Shown here: positions 1 to 8,111 of the stretch, piece by piece | How positions within the stretch are numbered: the first letter of the stretch is position 1 | How the letters are laid out: each line of letters starts with the position of its first letter | From: JAXGMV01 sp040772085 | GTDB lineage: Bacteria > Chloroflexota > Anaerolineae > Anaerolineales > Anaerolineaceae | Reading direction: 5' to 3' | Length of the DNA stretch: 64,000 nucleotides | Assembly: GCA_040772085.1 (NCBI GenBank) | Contig: JAXGYU010000001.1 | Coordinates: 124,001-188,000, forward strand | Made by a program: the position numbers and the translations under genes | Notes under the pieces: generated by a model | What the model saw: the letters and a program-made list of their open reading frames with translations, nothing else | Told to the model about the DNA's origin: nothing | Database searches by the model: none

Positions 1-769
1 TCTGCATTGCCTGTCGGGCGATTGCTTTCATCTCGTTGGCTTTTTCCTCGGGCAGGTGCGCCGGGCAGACGCGGTAAACCTCGCTGACAGCCTCTTCCTT
101 CTGCTCATTGGAATAGAAACCAGTCGGCGAGACGATTTCGACGATTGGCAGCACTTCATCACCCAGCACGCTGACGGTGAATTCGCGGCCATCGATATAC
201 TCTTCAACCAAAATCGGTGATTGCAACTGCTCCCAGACCCAATTGATCTGGGCTTCCAGCTCCTGGCGGTTGTGCACTTTGGCGTGTTCGTTGATGCCAA
301 TGGAAGTGCCTTCGTGAGCCGGCTTTACGAATAATGGATAGCGCAGGTGGTGTTCAGGAATATTATTGGGGTCGGTGACCAGCATGAAAGGCGCGGTCGG
401 CAGGCCAGCCCCAAGGAACATCTTCTTGGCAACGTATTTATCGTGTGAAAGCGACATTCCCAGCACGCCGGAACCAGTATAAGGCAGGCGCAGCATATCC
501 AGAATGGCGGGCATTTGTGCTTCACGCGAGACGCCAAAGAAGCCTTCACAGAAGTTGAAAACCAGATCCGGTTTGTAGCGCGCCAGCGACTGGGCGCCCT
601 TGAGCGTACCGGGGATATAACGGCACTCATGGCCGCTCTTGTGGAGGGCTTTCAGGATGCTGTGAACTGTCTTGGGATCATCCAGATCGTCCCAGTAATG
701 GTCGGATGGAGGGTGATCGATGCACATCGGCACATCTTTCTTCAAATTGGCTGTTACTGCAATTCTCAT
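1..769 (-). CDS. D-alanine--D-alanine ligase-like ATP-grasp protein (partial)
   Basis: The reading frame begins at an ATG at 767-769 preceded by AAAGGA and runs off the left edge of the window, so the C-terminus is missing. The visible 256 residues follow the D-Ala-D-Ala ligase plan: an N-terminal Rossmann-like part (MRIAVTANLKKDV), a segment YKPDLVFNFCEG near residue 66, and the central ATP-grasp part with PLFVKPAHEGTSIGI and LVEEYIDGREFTVSVLGD. In the family these enzymes join two amino acids using ATP. The long acidic N-terminal stretch and divergent substrate region make a non-peptidoglycan dipeptide ligase equally possible. The gene is monocistronic at its 5' side, separated from the upstream gene by a terminator. 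Confidence 0.85.
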   Translation of the reverse strand, partial: MRIAVTANLKKDVPMCIDHPPSDHYWDDLDDPKTVHSILKALHKSGHECRYIPGTLKGAQSLARYKPDLVFNFCEGFFGVSREAQMPAILDMLRLPYTGSGVLGMSLSHDKYVAKKMFLGAGLPTAPFMLVTDPNNIPEHHLRYPLFVKPAHEGTSIGINEHAKVHNRQELEAQINWVWEQLQSPILVEEYIDGREFTVSVLGDEVLPIVEIVSPTGFYSNEQKEEAVSEVYRVCPAHLPEEKANEMKAIARQAMQ

Positions 770-802
770 TTCCTTTACACTCCTGCAGTGTGTTATTAAA
801 CA

Positions 803-832
803 AAAAAGCGGTGTCGCACACCGCTCTCTTTT
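803..832 (-). terminator. Rho-independent terminator of the 1003-2487 gene
   Basis: A perfect hairpin, AGCGGTG / CACACCGCT around TCG at 807-825, is followed on the minus strand by six Ts (plus-strand A run 802-807). A shorter T run also follows on the plus strand. It lies just downstream of the minus-strand gene ending at 1003. The rest of 833-1002 shows nothing recognisable. Confidence 0.85.
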
Positions 833-1002
833 TGATAGACTGGCACACGCGTGCCTATAGCGGTATGCGGTCAAACCTCCGTACCATGCGGGGCGTCGTG
901 ACTTTCGCGGTGTGAAAAAGTTCTCTTTTCGTCATCATTTCCTACCACGCATTATTATAGCGAGTTTTGTCAGAAATACATTAATAATCAAGGTCAAATG
1001 AG

Positions 1003-2487
1003 TTAATTAAGGTTACCTTTTCTGGAAAACTTGCGGATGGCCAGGAAGAGGAAAATGATCAGAAAAACACGAAAAATGACCCACAATACGGCCGTGTAGG
1101 TCGGGTTTTTGCCGCTATTTTGGGCTTGACTTCCATTGTCAGATTGTGCAGTGGGTGCCGCTGATTCGCGGGTTTGCGCTGGTCCAAATTGCAGGGGATA
1201 GCGCGTGAGGGACGCGCCCGCGTTCCGGTCGCATACGACGTGAAAGAGCTGATCGCCCGCCTGAAACAGGCGGGTATCCATCAGGCTGGCAGAGGTATTG
1301 CTGGTGCCGTAGATCTGAGTCCAGGTATTGCCATCAACGCTGTACCAGACACGGTCGTAACCATCGTAGTCGCTGCTGGTCAGGTAGAGTCCGTCGTTGA
1401 ACTGGTAGAGACGCAGGTGATGCGCGTTGGTGAGCTGTGAGCCTATGTCAGGCACCGCCTCCCAGTCCTGCCCGTCTGTTGACCGCAACAACTCAGCGAT
1501 GGGCGGATTGGTCAGATGCTGCTGTGTGTAGGAGTGCTCAGGCAAATAGTTGAGCACAGCATACAGCCACGGGTCATACGCGAGCAGGTCCACCTGCGAC
1601 TGGTCACTGCCGTGGTCAGGATTGGTCAAACCGCTGATTGGCTGCCAGCGGAGCAGGTCGCCGCTTGCGACCACCAGAGCCACAGATTGCCCGGTGTTGT
1701 GCTCTTCGTTCTGGATGAGCACGAATAACTGACCGTTGTAAACTGCCAGAGGGCTGGCAGCGGATATGCCATCCATCGCGGTTGTAAGAAGCTGCCAATT
1801 GCTGCCGTCTTGTGTTGAAAGCAGCATGCCGCCTTTGACGCCCGATAAGCCGACGAGGTAGTTTCCCTCGAATTGGAGCATACCAGTCTGACCTGATGTA
1901 AAAGCCGCGGCTTGAGAGAGCTGCAGAGGCAGGTCAATTTGTTGAAGGGTCTCAGGTGTTTTGCCTTGCCAGATTTCTACGCCGGCAGGCGTGTTGAACC
2001 CAAGCACCCATTGACCGGCTATCTCCTGACTGAACGCGAAGTGCTGGTCGCTTTCAAAGGTGGCGGCGAGTGCAGCTGCATTGCCTGGCGTGAGTTTCAG
2101 CATCACCTGCTTGCCGCGCCAGTAGCCGGGCAGGTCATACAGGCTGCCGTCCATGATCACGAAGCGGTGATTGATCACCTGCTGGCTGCTCTGGGTCAAA
2201 TCGACGGTCTGCCAGTCACTAGCGTTCGCTGAAGTCAGCAGCCCAGCGCTGCTGGCAGAGGATTGCAGCGAGTCGATGCTATTCTGAAAACCCAGAAAGT
2301 AGCTGCCCTCGAAATAAGTCAGATCACTGACGCATATCTGACGGACATCATTGAACCCGGAATCGAACACCTTCGTCCAACCGGAAGGCGCCGGGATGGG
2401 CGCCAGACTGGGCGGTGAGGGTGTGCTGGCAATGCCCAGCCAGCCAAGCAGCAGGCAGAGCAATACAGTCAGGACTATCTTTTTCAT
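1003..2487 (-). CDS. Secreted, membrane-anchored Asp-box-like beta-propeller protein
   Basis: The 494-residue protein starts with a signal sequence (MKKIVLTVLLCLLLGWLGI), has a large extracytoplasmic body and ends in one transmembrane helix (residues about 465-485, VIFRVFLIIFLFLAI) with a basic tail, so it should face outward and be anchored at its C-terminus. The body repeats short S-x-D-G-x-x-W motifs (STQDGSNW, STDGQDW, SVDGNTW), which resemble the Asp-boxes of sialidase-type propellers. No catalytic residues were recognised. GAGAGG sits 8 nt before the ATG. No operon partners. Role unknown; binding or sensing of extracellular material is only a guess. Confidence 0.7.
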   Translation of the reverse strand: MKKIVLTVLLCLLLGWLGIASTPSPPSLAPIPAPSGWTKVFDSGFNDVRQICVSDLTYFEGSYFLGFQNSIDSLQSSASSAGLLTSANASDWQTVDLTQSSQQVINHRFVIMDGSLYDLPGYWRGKQVMLKLTPGNAAALAATFESDQHFAFSQEIAGQWVLGFNTPAGVEIWQGKTPETLQQIDLPLQLSQAAAFTSGQTGMLQFEGNYLVGLSGVKGGMLLSTQDGSNWQLLTTAMDGISAASPLAVYNGQLFVLIQNEEHNTGQSVALVVASGDLLRWQPISGLTNPDHGSDQSQVDLLAYDPWLYAVLNYLPEHSYTQQHLTNPPIAELLRSTDGQDWEAVPDIGSQLTNAHHLRLYQFNDGLYLTSSDYDGYDRVWYSVDGNTWTQIYGTSNTSASLMDTRLFQAGDQLFHVVCDRNAGASLTRYPLQFGPAQTRESAAPTAQSDNGSQAQNSGKNPTYTAVLWVIFRVFLIIFLFLAIRKFSRKGNLN

Positions 2488-2535
2488 CCGGTGAACCTCT
2501 CAGGCAACCGGAGCGCCTGCGAGTAGCGCGGACTG

Positions 2536-2910
2536 TTATACGACCGCGTACAGGCTGACGAGAATGCCATCCGGATCCAGCAAGCGGACGATGCGTTGTC
2601 CCCAGGGGAAGGTGGTCGGAACTTCGACTACGGTCAACCCTTTCGCCAGCGCCTGATCAAAGGCTTTGTCAGCATCCTCCACCTGGATGGACATGCTGAC
2701 GCCCTCAGGCTTGACATACGGCTTGCCGCTGACAGGCGAGAAGATCTCGATCAGCGCGGGGCCGGCAAAGAAGACCGTGCCTTTGTCATCCGGACCGTAA
2801 TCCCAGTCATGGTGTACTGGCAGCCCCAAACCGTCACGATAAAAAGCCACTGCCGCCTGATAATCCTTGGCGGTAAAAACAAAACGGAACTCGCCTGGTT
2901 GTGTGATCAT
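2536..2910 (-). CDS. VOC superfamily (glyoxalase/bleomycin-resistance fold) protein
   Basis: A 124-residue single-domain protein with the two beta-alpha-beta-beta-beta modules of the VOC fold: FRFVFTAKDYQAAVAFYRDG at the start and a C-terminal LLDPDGILVSLYAV strand ending in the usual 'DPDGN' position. Members of this family are small metal-dependent enzymes or drug-binding proteins; metal ligands cannot be assigned confidently from sequence alone (an E in LIEIF is a candidate). A GAGGTG Shine-Dalgarno lies next to the ATG. It stands alone between the Asp-box protein and the radical SAM gene. Substrate unknown. Confidence 0.8.
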   Translation of the reverse strand: MITQPGEFRFVFTAKDYQAAVAFYRDGLGLPVHHDWDYGPDDKGTVFFAGPALIEIFSPVSGKPYVKPEGVSMSIQVEDADKAFDQALAKGLTVVEVPTTFPWGQRIVRLLDPDGILVSLYAVV

Positions 2911-2944
2911 CCTTCACCTCATTAAGTAGATTGATAAACGATCT

Positions 2945-4639
2945 TCATCGTGGCTTGAATAACTTGTCTTTCTGCGCCTGTCTGCCCGCCTGGCTGGTTT
3001 CCACGCGTACCGGTTTGAGCGTGAACGGGTTGAGCCCGGTGTAATACATCAGCGTGGAGTAAGTGGAAGGGGTCGGCGTGAAAATCTGAACCTGCTCGGG
3101 CAGGAGGTGCATTTTGCTGGAGAAGTACTGCCGCAACTGTTCCATATCCGCCAGGGAGCAACCCGGGTGCGCCGCGATCAGGTAGTAGCTGAGGTACTGC
3201 TTTTTACAAGCTCGGGCTGAGAGGTCTTCAAATTCGTTCTTGAATTTCTCCAGCTTCTGATCTTCGGGTATGCCCATCAGCGCCAGCACCCTCGGCATCA
3301 CGTGTTCCGGCGCGATCTTCATCTGCCCCGAAACGTGCTCGGTCACTACCTGCTCCAGATAGGCATGCCCAGCTTTTTGATCGGAAAAGATCAGGTCGGT
3401 GCGCAGCCCCGAAGCGACGAAAACTTTACGGACGCCGGGGATTTCTCTCAACTTTTTCAACAGCCTTGTCTGCGCCGCGTGTGAGGGTCTCAGACCTTTG
3501 CACACTTCGGGGAAAATGCAGCGTTTGTCAGCGCAGGCGCCGAATTGCAGCTTCTTGGCACATTCATAGCCGTACATGTTGGCAGAAGGTCCGCCAACAT
3601 CGGTGATGATGCCTTTGAAGTCCGGATGCTGCCTGAAGGACGCGGCTTCGTCCAGGATGGATTGCTCGGAGCGCCAACTGACCGTGCGCCCTTCATGCAC
3701 CGCGATCGCGCAGAAGTTACATTCGCCATAACATCCGCGATGTGTGCTGATGGAGAACTGGATTGTGTCCAGCGCCCGCACGCTTCCGCGCTTCTGATAC
3801 CAGGGGTGCTGACTGCGCTGGAATGGCAGCGCGTAGACCGCGTCCAGTTCCGTCTGGCTGAGCGGCGCGGCGGGCGGGTTTTGTATCAGATACCGGTCGC
3901 CGTGCGGCTGCGCCAACCCATGTGCCGTGATCGCGTCATTGTTGTCATAAAATGCCTTGAACATCCTGATGAATGCCAGCTTGTCCGCGCTGACTTCTTC
4001 GAAGGCGGGCAATTGCATGTAGCCTTCGGGCGCAAATTTGGAGATCCAGCATAAGCCCCGGATAGCATCGGCAGAGCTGCCAGAAGCGAGGGCGTCCGCC
4101 AGCTCAATGACGCTGCGCTCCGCCATGCCATACAGCAGGAAGTCTGCCTTGGCGTCAAACAGGATTGAGCGCCGGATGCTGTTGGACCAGTAATCATAAT
4201 GGGCGGCACGCCGCAGCGACGCTTCGATGCCTCCCAGGACAATGGGAACGGTGCGTTTGAAGTGCCGGCGAATGAGATTGCTATAAACGATCACCGCGCG
4301 GTCAGGCCGGGCGCTATTCTCGCCGCCGGGCGTGTAATCATCCTGCTTGCGGCGTTTGTTGCTGGCAGTGTAATTGGCGACCATCGAATCAACCGAACCG
4401 CCGGTGACGCCCCAGAACAACCGAGGTTCACCCAGACGGCGAATGTCATCACCTGTGGAGATATCCGGCTGGGCGATGATGCCGACCTTATAGCCGCGCG
4501 CTTCCAGCACCCGGCCGATGACCGCAGCGCCAATGAAGGGGCTGTCGATATACGAATCCCCGCTGACGAGGATGACATCCAGTTGGTCCCAGCCGCGTTT
4601 TTTCAGCTCTTCGGGGGTTGTCGGTAAAAATTCAGTCAT
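2945..4639 (-). CDS. YgiQ-family radical SAM protein
   Basis: A 564-residue protein of the YgiQ (UPF0313) radical SAM family. It has an N-terminal cobalamin-binding-like region (VILVSGDSYIDSPFIGAAVI), the family signature around PGGENSARPDRA, and the radical SAM cluster motif C-x3-C-x2-C in RGCYGECNFCAIAV near residue 302. It should cleave S-adenosylmethionine at a [4Fe-4S] cluster; the substrate of this family is not known. An in-frame ATG at 4694-4696 lies inside the terminator of the neighbouring gene, so the start is placed at 4637-4639, where a -10 element sits 7 nt upstream (see promoter entry) and no Shine-Dalgarno is visible. Confidence 0.88.
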   Translation of the reverse strand: MTEFLPTTPEELKKRGWDQLDVILVSGDSYIDSPFIGAAVIGRVLEARGYKVGIIAQPDISTGDDIRRLGEPRLFWGVTGGSVDSMVANYTASNKRRKQDDYTPGGENSARPDRAVIVYSNLIRRHFKRTVPIVLGGIEASLRRAAHYDYWSNSIRRSILFDAKADFLLYGMAERSVIELADALASGSSADAIRGLCWISKFAPEGYMQLPAFEEVSADKLAFIRMFKAFYDNNDAITAHGLAQPHGDRYLIQNPPAAPLSQTELDAVYALPFQRSQHPWYQKRGSVRALDTIQFSISTHRGCYGECNFCAIAVHEGRTVSWRSEQSILDEAASFRQHPDFKGIITDVGGPSANMYGYECAKKLQFGACADKRCIFPEVCKGLRPSHAAQTRLLKKLREIPGVRKVFVASGLRTDLIFSDQKAGHAYLEQVVTEHVSGQMKIAPEHVMPRVLALMGIPEDQKLEKFKNEFEDLSARACKKQYLSYYLIAAHPGCSLADMEQLRQYFSSKMHLLPEQVQIFTPTPSTYSTLMYYTGLNPFTLKPVRVETSQAGRQAQKDKLFKPR

Positions 4640-4646
4640 GTGGGTG

Positions 4647-4652
4647 ATTGTA
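4647..4652 (-). promoter_or_regulatory. Extended -10 promoter for leaderless ygiQ-like mRNA
   Basis: Minus strand reads TGATACAAT, an extended -10 (TGn plus TACAAT), with only seven bases to the ATG. The expected transcription start coincides with the start codon, so the message is probably leaderless. No good -35 is seen, which is usual for extended -10 promoters. Confidence 0.55.
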
Positions 4653-4662
4653 TCACCGCAAT

Positions 4663-4689
4663 AAAAAAGCCAGCCGCCTGGGCTGGCTT
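4663..4689 (-). terminator. Terminator of the aldo/keto reductase gene
   Basis: AAGCCAGCC / GGCTGGCTT hairpin (4667-4675 with 4681-4689, loop of 5) followed on the minus strand by six Ts. It lies between the reductase stop and the radical SAM promoter. Confidence 0.88.
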
Positions 4690-4707
4690 GGGTCATTCAA
4701 GTCAATT

Positions 4708-5874
4708 CTAGCGGGCGACATCCTGGTAGGTTTTGCCCTCAGCCAACACGGCGTGCGCGCGCTTCAGCCAGTCGATGATCTCGATAAACTGCGGGCAGGC
4801 AGCTTCACAGGTGCCGCACTCAATGCAGTTGTCGGCCTGCCTGGAAGCGTCCATCGCCCCATAGAGGAAGCGTGATTCCGGCAAATCGTCGTACATGCTG
4901 CCCTGGTTGAACAGCGCGAAAATGTTCGGGATGGCAACGTCGGACGGGCAGGGCTGGCAGTAGTTACAGGCGGTACAGGGGATAGGGCTCAGGCGGTTGT
5001 ATTCGTCCCTGACGCCATCAATCAGCTTCAAGTCCTGCTGATTTAAGAGCCCGATTTCCGCGCTCTCGGCAGTCTCGATGTTCTCGATCATTTGCTGCAA
5101 GTCGCTCATGCCTGAGAGCACCACGTTCACCTCAGGTTGGTTCCAGACCCAGTGAAATGCCCATTGCGGCGGCGTCATCGCGCGCGGAGAACTCTCGAAG
5201 ATCGCCTTGACACTCAAAGGCGCGTGTGCCAGCTTGCCGCCAAAAAGCGGCTCCATTACCACAACCGGAATGCCGCACGCGTTGGCATATTTCAAGCCTT
5301 CGGTGCCGGCCTGAAATTCCGTGTTCATGTAGTTGTACTGAATCTGGCAAAAATCCCAGTGCTCGTAGGAATCAATGATCGATTTGAAAACGGGCAACTG
5401 ATCGTGGAAGGAGAATCCCAGCAAACCGATATCACCCTTTTCCTTGGTCTTCGCGGCCCACTCCAGCACACCCAGGGAATGGATCTTGTCATAGGTGTTC
5501 TTGTTCAGACTGTGCAGCAAGTAGAGGTCGATGTGGTCGGTCTTGAGTTTGTCGAGCTGCTCATGGAAGTAGAGGTCAAAATCCTCATACTTTTCAATTT
5601 TCCAGGAGGGCAGTTTGGTCGCCAGCCTGACGCGCTGCCGCCAGGTGCCCTGCAGGTTGCGTCCGAGGAAAACCTCGCTCTGCATGCGATGATAGGGATA
5701 AGCGGTGTCAATGTAATTGATGCCGTGGTCGATGGCGTAATGCAGCATTTCTGCCGCTCGTGTTTCGTCGATGCTCGCGCCGCGGTTGACGCTGTCGGTG
5801 GTGGGGAGCCGCATCGTGCCAAAACCCAGCACGGATGCCTCCCAGCCTGTCTTGCCAAAGGGTCTGTATTTCAT
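4708..5874 (-). CDS. Aldo/keto reductase with C-terminal ferredoxin-like domain
   Basis: A 388-residue protein. Residues 1-270 are an aldo/keto reductase barrel: FGKTGWEASVLGFGTMRLP, the catalytic-region NYIDTAYPYH, the Lys strand LATKLPSWK and DLYLLHSLN. The C-terminal 110 residues carry two cysteine clusters, CTACNYCQPCP and CIECGTCEAACP, expected to hold two [4Fe-4S] clusters. This fusion is common in anaerobes, where the NAD(P)H reductase is probably linked to iron-sulfur electron transfer; the physiological substrate is unknown. GGAAGGA precedes the ATG, and a TATAAT lies about 37 nt upstream. Monocistronic, with a strong terminator at its 3' side. Confidence 0.9.
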   Translation of the reverse strand: MKYRPFGKTGWEASVLGFGTMRLPTTDSVNRGASIDETRAAEMLHYAIDHGINYIDTAYPYHRMQSEVFLGRNLQGTWRQRVRLATKLPSWKIEKYEDFDLYFHEQLDKLKTDHIDLYLLHSLNKNTYDKIHSLGVLEWAAKTKEKGDIGLLGFSFHDQLPVFKSIIDSYEHWDFCQIQYNYMNTEFQAGTEGLKYANACGIPVVVMEPLFGGKLAHAPLSVKAIFESSPRAMTPPQWAFHWVWNQPEVNVVLSGMSDLQQMIENIETAESAEIGLLNQQDLKLIDGVRDEYNRLSPIPCTACNYCQPCPSDVAIPNIFALFNQGSMYDDLPESRFLYGAMDASRQADNCIECGTCEAACPQFIEIIDWLKRAHAVLAEGKTYQDVAR

Positions 5875-5918
5875 GTCAAATCCTTCCGGGTGGTTTTAAT
5901 TATTATAGATGTGATTGA

Positions 5919-6758
5919 CTAGACCGATAGCAGACCAATGGCAACCAGGGAGAGCAGGACGCCGACACGCTGGGTCATGACCATTTTCTCCTTGAGGACG
6001 ATGGCAGCCAGCAAAATGGTAATGCCCGGATAAAGCGATGACAGGACAGTGGCGACATCCCGCCGGCCTAATTGGGCGGCGAAGATGAAGAAGGACGTAC
6101 CGGCGATGTCCAGCACAAAATTGGAGACGATATAAGGCAGCTCACGCAGTTTCGGCATAATACTTTCCTTCTGCCGGTGCGCGATTATCAGCAGCAGCGG
6201 GACGCCCGCGATATGCGAGAAGGTCATCGGCCAGAATGGTCCGTGTGGACTGCCCAGCGGTACCAGCACCAGGTATAAGCCGAAGATAATCCCGCAGAGG
6301 ATCGGCAGGCGTACCTCATGCCATTGAATGGTGATGCCCTGATGAATCGAGCTTTCGTTTGAGACCAGCAGGACGGCTGCCAGCGCGACAACAATGCCGA
6401 TCAGGGTGATTGGCGCGGGAAGACCTTGCAGGATGAAGGCTACGATCACCGGGATGACACCCGTCAGCATGCCGGTGATTGGTGCGACCAGGCTCATGCG
6501 CCCCACCGAGAGGGCGTGATAGAACAGCACCAGCCCGCCAGATGCCAGTAATCCCGCGAGCATGCAGTAAACAATCTGAAGTGCATTCAGCGTGGGTTCG
6601 TTTGTGAAACATGCGATGAGGGGCAGGACCACCAGACCGATGATCCAGCTGATAGCGACAATTTTCATCGACGACATGATTTTGGCGGCAAACCCGCCAA
6701 TGAAATCGGCTGCTCCCCATCCGATAGCAGCCAGGATACCTAGGGTAACTGTGTTCAT
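5919..6758 (-). CDS. EamA/DMT-family transporter
   Basis: A 279-residue integral membrane protein with about ten hydrophobic helices arranged as two repeats of five, the plan of the drug/metabolite transporter (EamA) family. It opens with MNTVTLGILAAIGWGAADF, includes the conserved SVGRMSLVAPITGMLTGVIP region and a short loop before the second repeat (HQGITIQWHEVRLP). Family members move small metabolites or drugs across the membrane; the substrate cannot be read from sequence. A TATAAT at 6785-6790 (minus strand) and a GAGG before the ATG support the start. It ends 45 nt from the reductase start, so they could share a transcript. Confidence 0.87.
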   Translation of the reverse strand: MNTVTLGILAAIGWGAADFIGGFAAKIMSSMKIVAISWIIGLVVLPLIACFTNEPTLNALQIVYCMLAGLLASGGLVLFYHALSVGRMSLVAPITGMLTGVIPVIVAFILQGLPAPITLIGIVVALAAVLLVSNESSIHQGITIQWHEVRLPILCGIIFGLYLVLVPLGSPHGPFWPMTFSHIAGVPLLLIIAHRQKESIMPKLRELPYIVSNFVLDIAGTSFFIFAAQLGRRDVATVLSSLYPGITILLAAIVLKEKMVMTQRVGVLLSLVAIGLLSV

Positions 6759-6920
6759 GATGTGTAAAACCTCGACGACTGCTCATTATACTGCCAACCA
6801 GCGCTGCAACCAGTCGCCTGATCTGATGTGATAAGATGATTCCGGAATAAACGCAGCGGCTGCTGTGCGGAATGATGACTTTTACCAGGGTGGAAACCGG
6901 CTGCCCAGAAAGGATGGACG

Positions 6921-8024
6921 ATGAGTGATTTAAAAGTTGCGGTGATTGGCGCAGGTCATGGAGGTAAAGCGATGGCAGCCCATCTGACAAAGATGGGTGT
7001 GCAAACGACGCTCTGCAACCGCTCGTATGAGCGGATCAGAGCGATCCACGATGTCGGCGGCGTTGAGATCGTCTCGGATAAAGCGGAGCTGCGCGGTTTC
7101 GCCAGGTTGCACCGCATCACGTCCGATTTTGGTGAAGCTCTTCAGGACGCGAATCTGATCATGGTAGTTGTCCCTTCAACCGCACACGCCGAGATCGCTG
7201 AATTATGCGCGCCCCATCTTAAAGAGGGACAAGTCGTTGTGCTCAACCCGGGAAAGACGCTCGGTTCGCTCGAATTTGCCAAGGTGCTCAAGGAAAAAGC
7301 CTGCTGCATGGATATCAGGCTGGCCGAAGCTGAGAACTTTATGTTCGCGGCCAGGTCAGATGGACCGGCGAAAGTCCGGATTTTTGGGATGACCGATTCA
7401 ATCCCGCTCGCGGCATTGCCCGCCAAATCAACCCCGGAAGTACTGGCTTTGCTCAACCAGGTTTATCCGCAATACATCGATGGCGGTAATGTATTGCAGA
7501 CCGGGCTGAACAGCATGAGCTCGATGTTCCACCCAGCCTTGATGCTGCTGAACGCAGGCTGGATCGAGGCGACGCACGGCAATTTTGATTTTTACTCCGA
7601 CGGCGCGACCCATGGCGTCAGCAGGATCCTCGAGATCGTCGACCGTGAACGGGTTACTGTGGCATCCGCGCTGGGCATACGGGCGAGAACCGGCCTGGAA
7701 TGGCTGAGCCTGGCGTATAGCGCCGAAGGTGAGAACCTGTACGACGCGATGCAGGACAATGCCGGTTATGTCGGCATCAGGGCTCCCAAATTATTGAACC
7801 ACCGCTACATCTTTGAAGATGTCCCCATGAGTATGGTGCCGATCGCGTCGCTTGGGAAACGCTATGGCGTTTCTGTGCGTGGCATCGAGTCGGTCATCCA
7901 CCTAACCAGTATCCTGCACAATACCGATTATTGGCGGCGGGGCAGGACAGTCCAGACCCTGGGCATTGAGCAGTACACGGTTGATGAGCTGACCGCGCTT
8001 GTCAATGAGGGCACCTGGATCTGA
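6921..8024 (+). CDS. NAD/NADP octopine/nopaline (opine) dehydrogenase family protein
   Basis: A 367-residue oxidoreductase. Residues 1-180 form a Rossmann domain opening with VAVIGAGHGGKAMAAHL; residues 185-365 match the all-helical opine-dehydrogenase domain, including SMFHPALMLLNAGWIE, which carries the family's catalytic His. The family reductively couples an amino acid to a keto acid (or runs in reverse) with NAD(P)H. AAGGATGG stands before the ATG. Amino-acid and pyruvate metabolism genes elsewhere in the window fit such a role, but the substrate is not defined. It is followed by a long perfect hairpin that also carries the promoter of the next gene. Confidence 0.87.
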   Translation: MSDLKVAVIGAGHGGKAMAAHLTKMGVQTTLCNRSYERIRAIHDVGGVEIVSDKAELRGFARLHRITSDFGEALQDANLIMVVVPSTAHAEIAELCAPHLKEGQVVVLNPGKTLGSLEFAKVLKEKACCMDIRLAEAENFMFAARSDGPAKVRIFGMTDSIPLAALPAKSTPEVLALLNQVYPQYIDGGNVLQTGLNSMSSMFHPALMLLNAGWIEATHGNFDFYSDGATHGVSRILEIVDRERVTVASALGIRARTGLEWLSLAYSAEGENLYDAMQDNAGYVGIRAPKLLNHRYIFEDVPMSMVPIASLGKRYGVSVRGIESVIHLTSILHNTDYWRRGRTVQTLGIEQYTVDELTALVNEGTWI

Positions 8025-8041
8025 CATTCCCTCGGCTATCG

Positions 8042-8085
8042 TTGCATACAAAACAACTCCCTTCTACAATAGAAGGGAGTTGTTT
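8042..8085 (+). promoter_or_regulatory. Promoter buried in a 15-bp perfect inverted repeat
   Basis: TTGCAT (8042-8047), a 17-bp spacer and TACAAT (8065-8070) form a sigma-70-type promoter for the S9 peptidase. The same bases form a perfect inverted repeat, AAACAACTCCCTTCT (8051-8065) and AGAAGGGAGTTGTTT (8071-8085), with the -10 in the 5-nt loop. It may be an operator, the terminator of the upstream gene, or both; the T tract after it is short (TTTG). Confidence 0.65.
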
Positions 8086-8111
8086 GATGAAATCTTCAAA
8101 GGAGTTCAAGC

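Noticed and set aside
4640..4696. N-terminal extension of the YgiQ-like protein to 4696
   Set aside because: The extra codons cover the terminator of the neighbouring gene and the gene's own -10; family proteins begin near the later ATG.
5137..5922. 261-codon open frame antisense to the aldo/keto reductase
   Set aside because: Shadow frame; the minus-strand protein has complete barrel and ferredoxin motifs.
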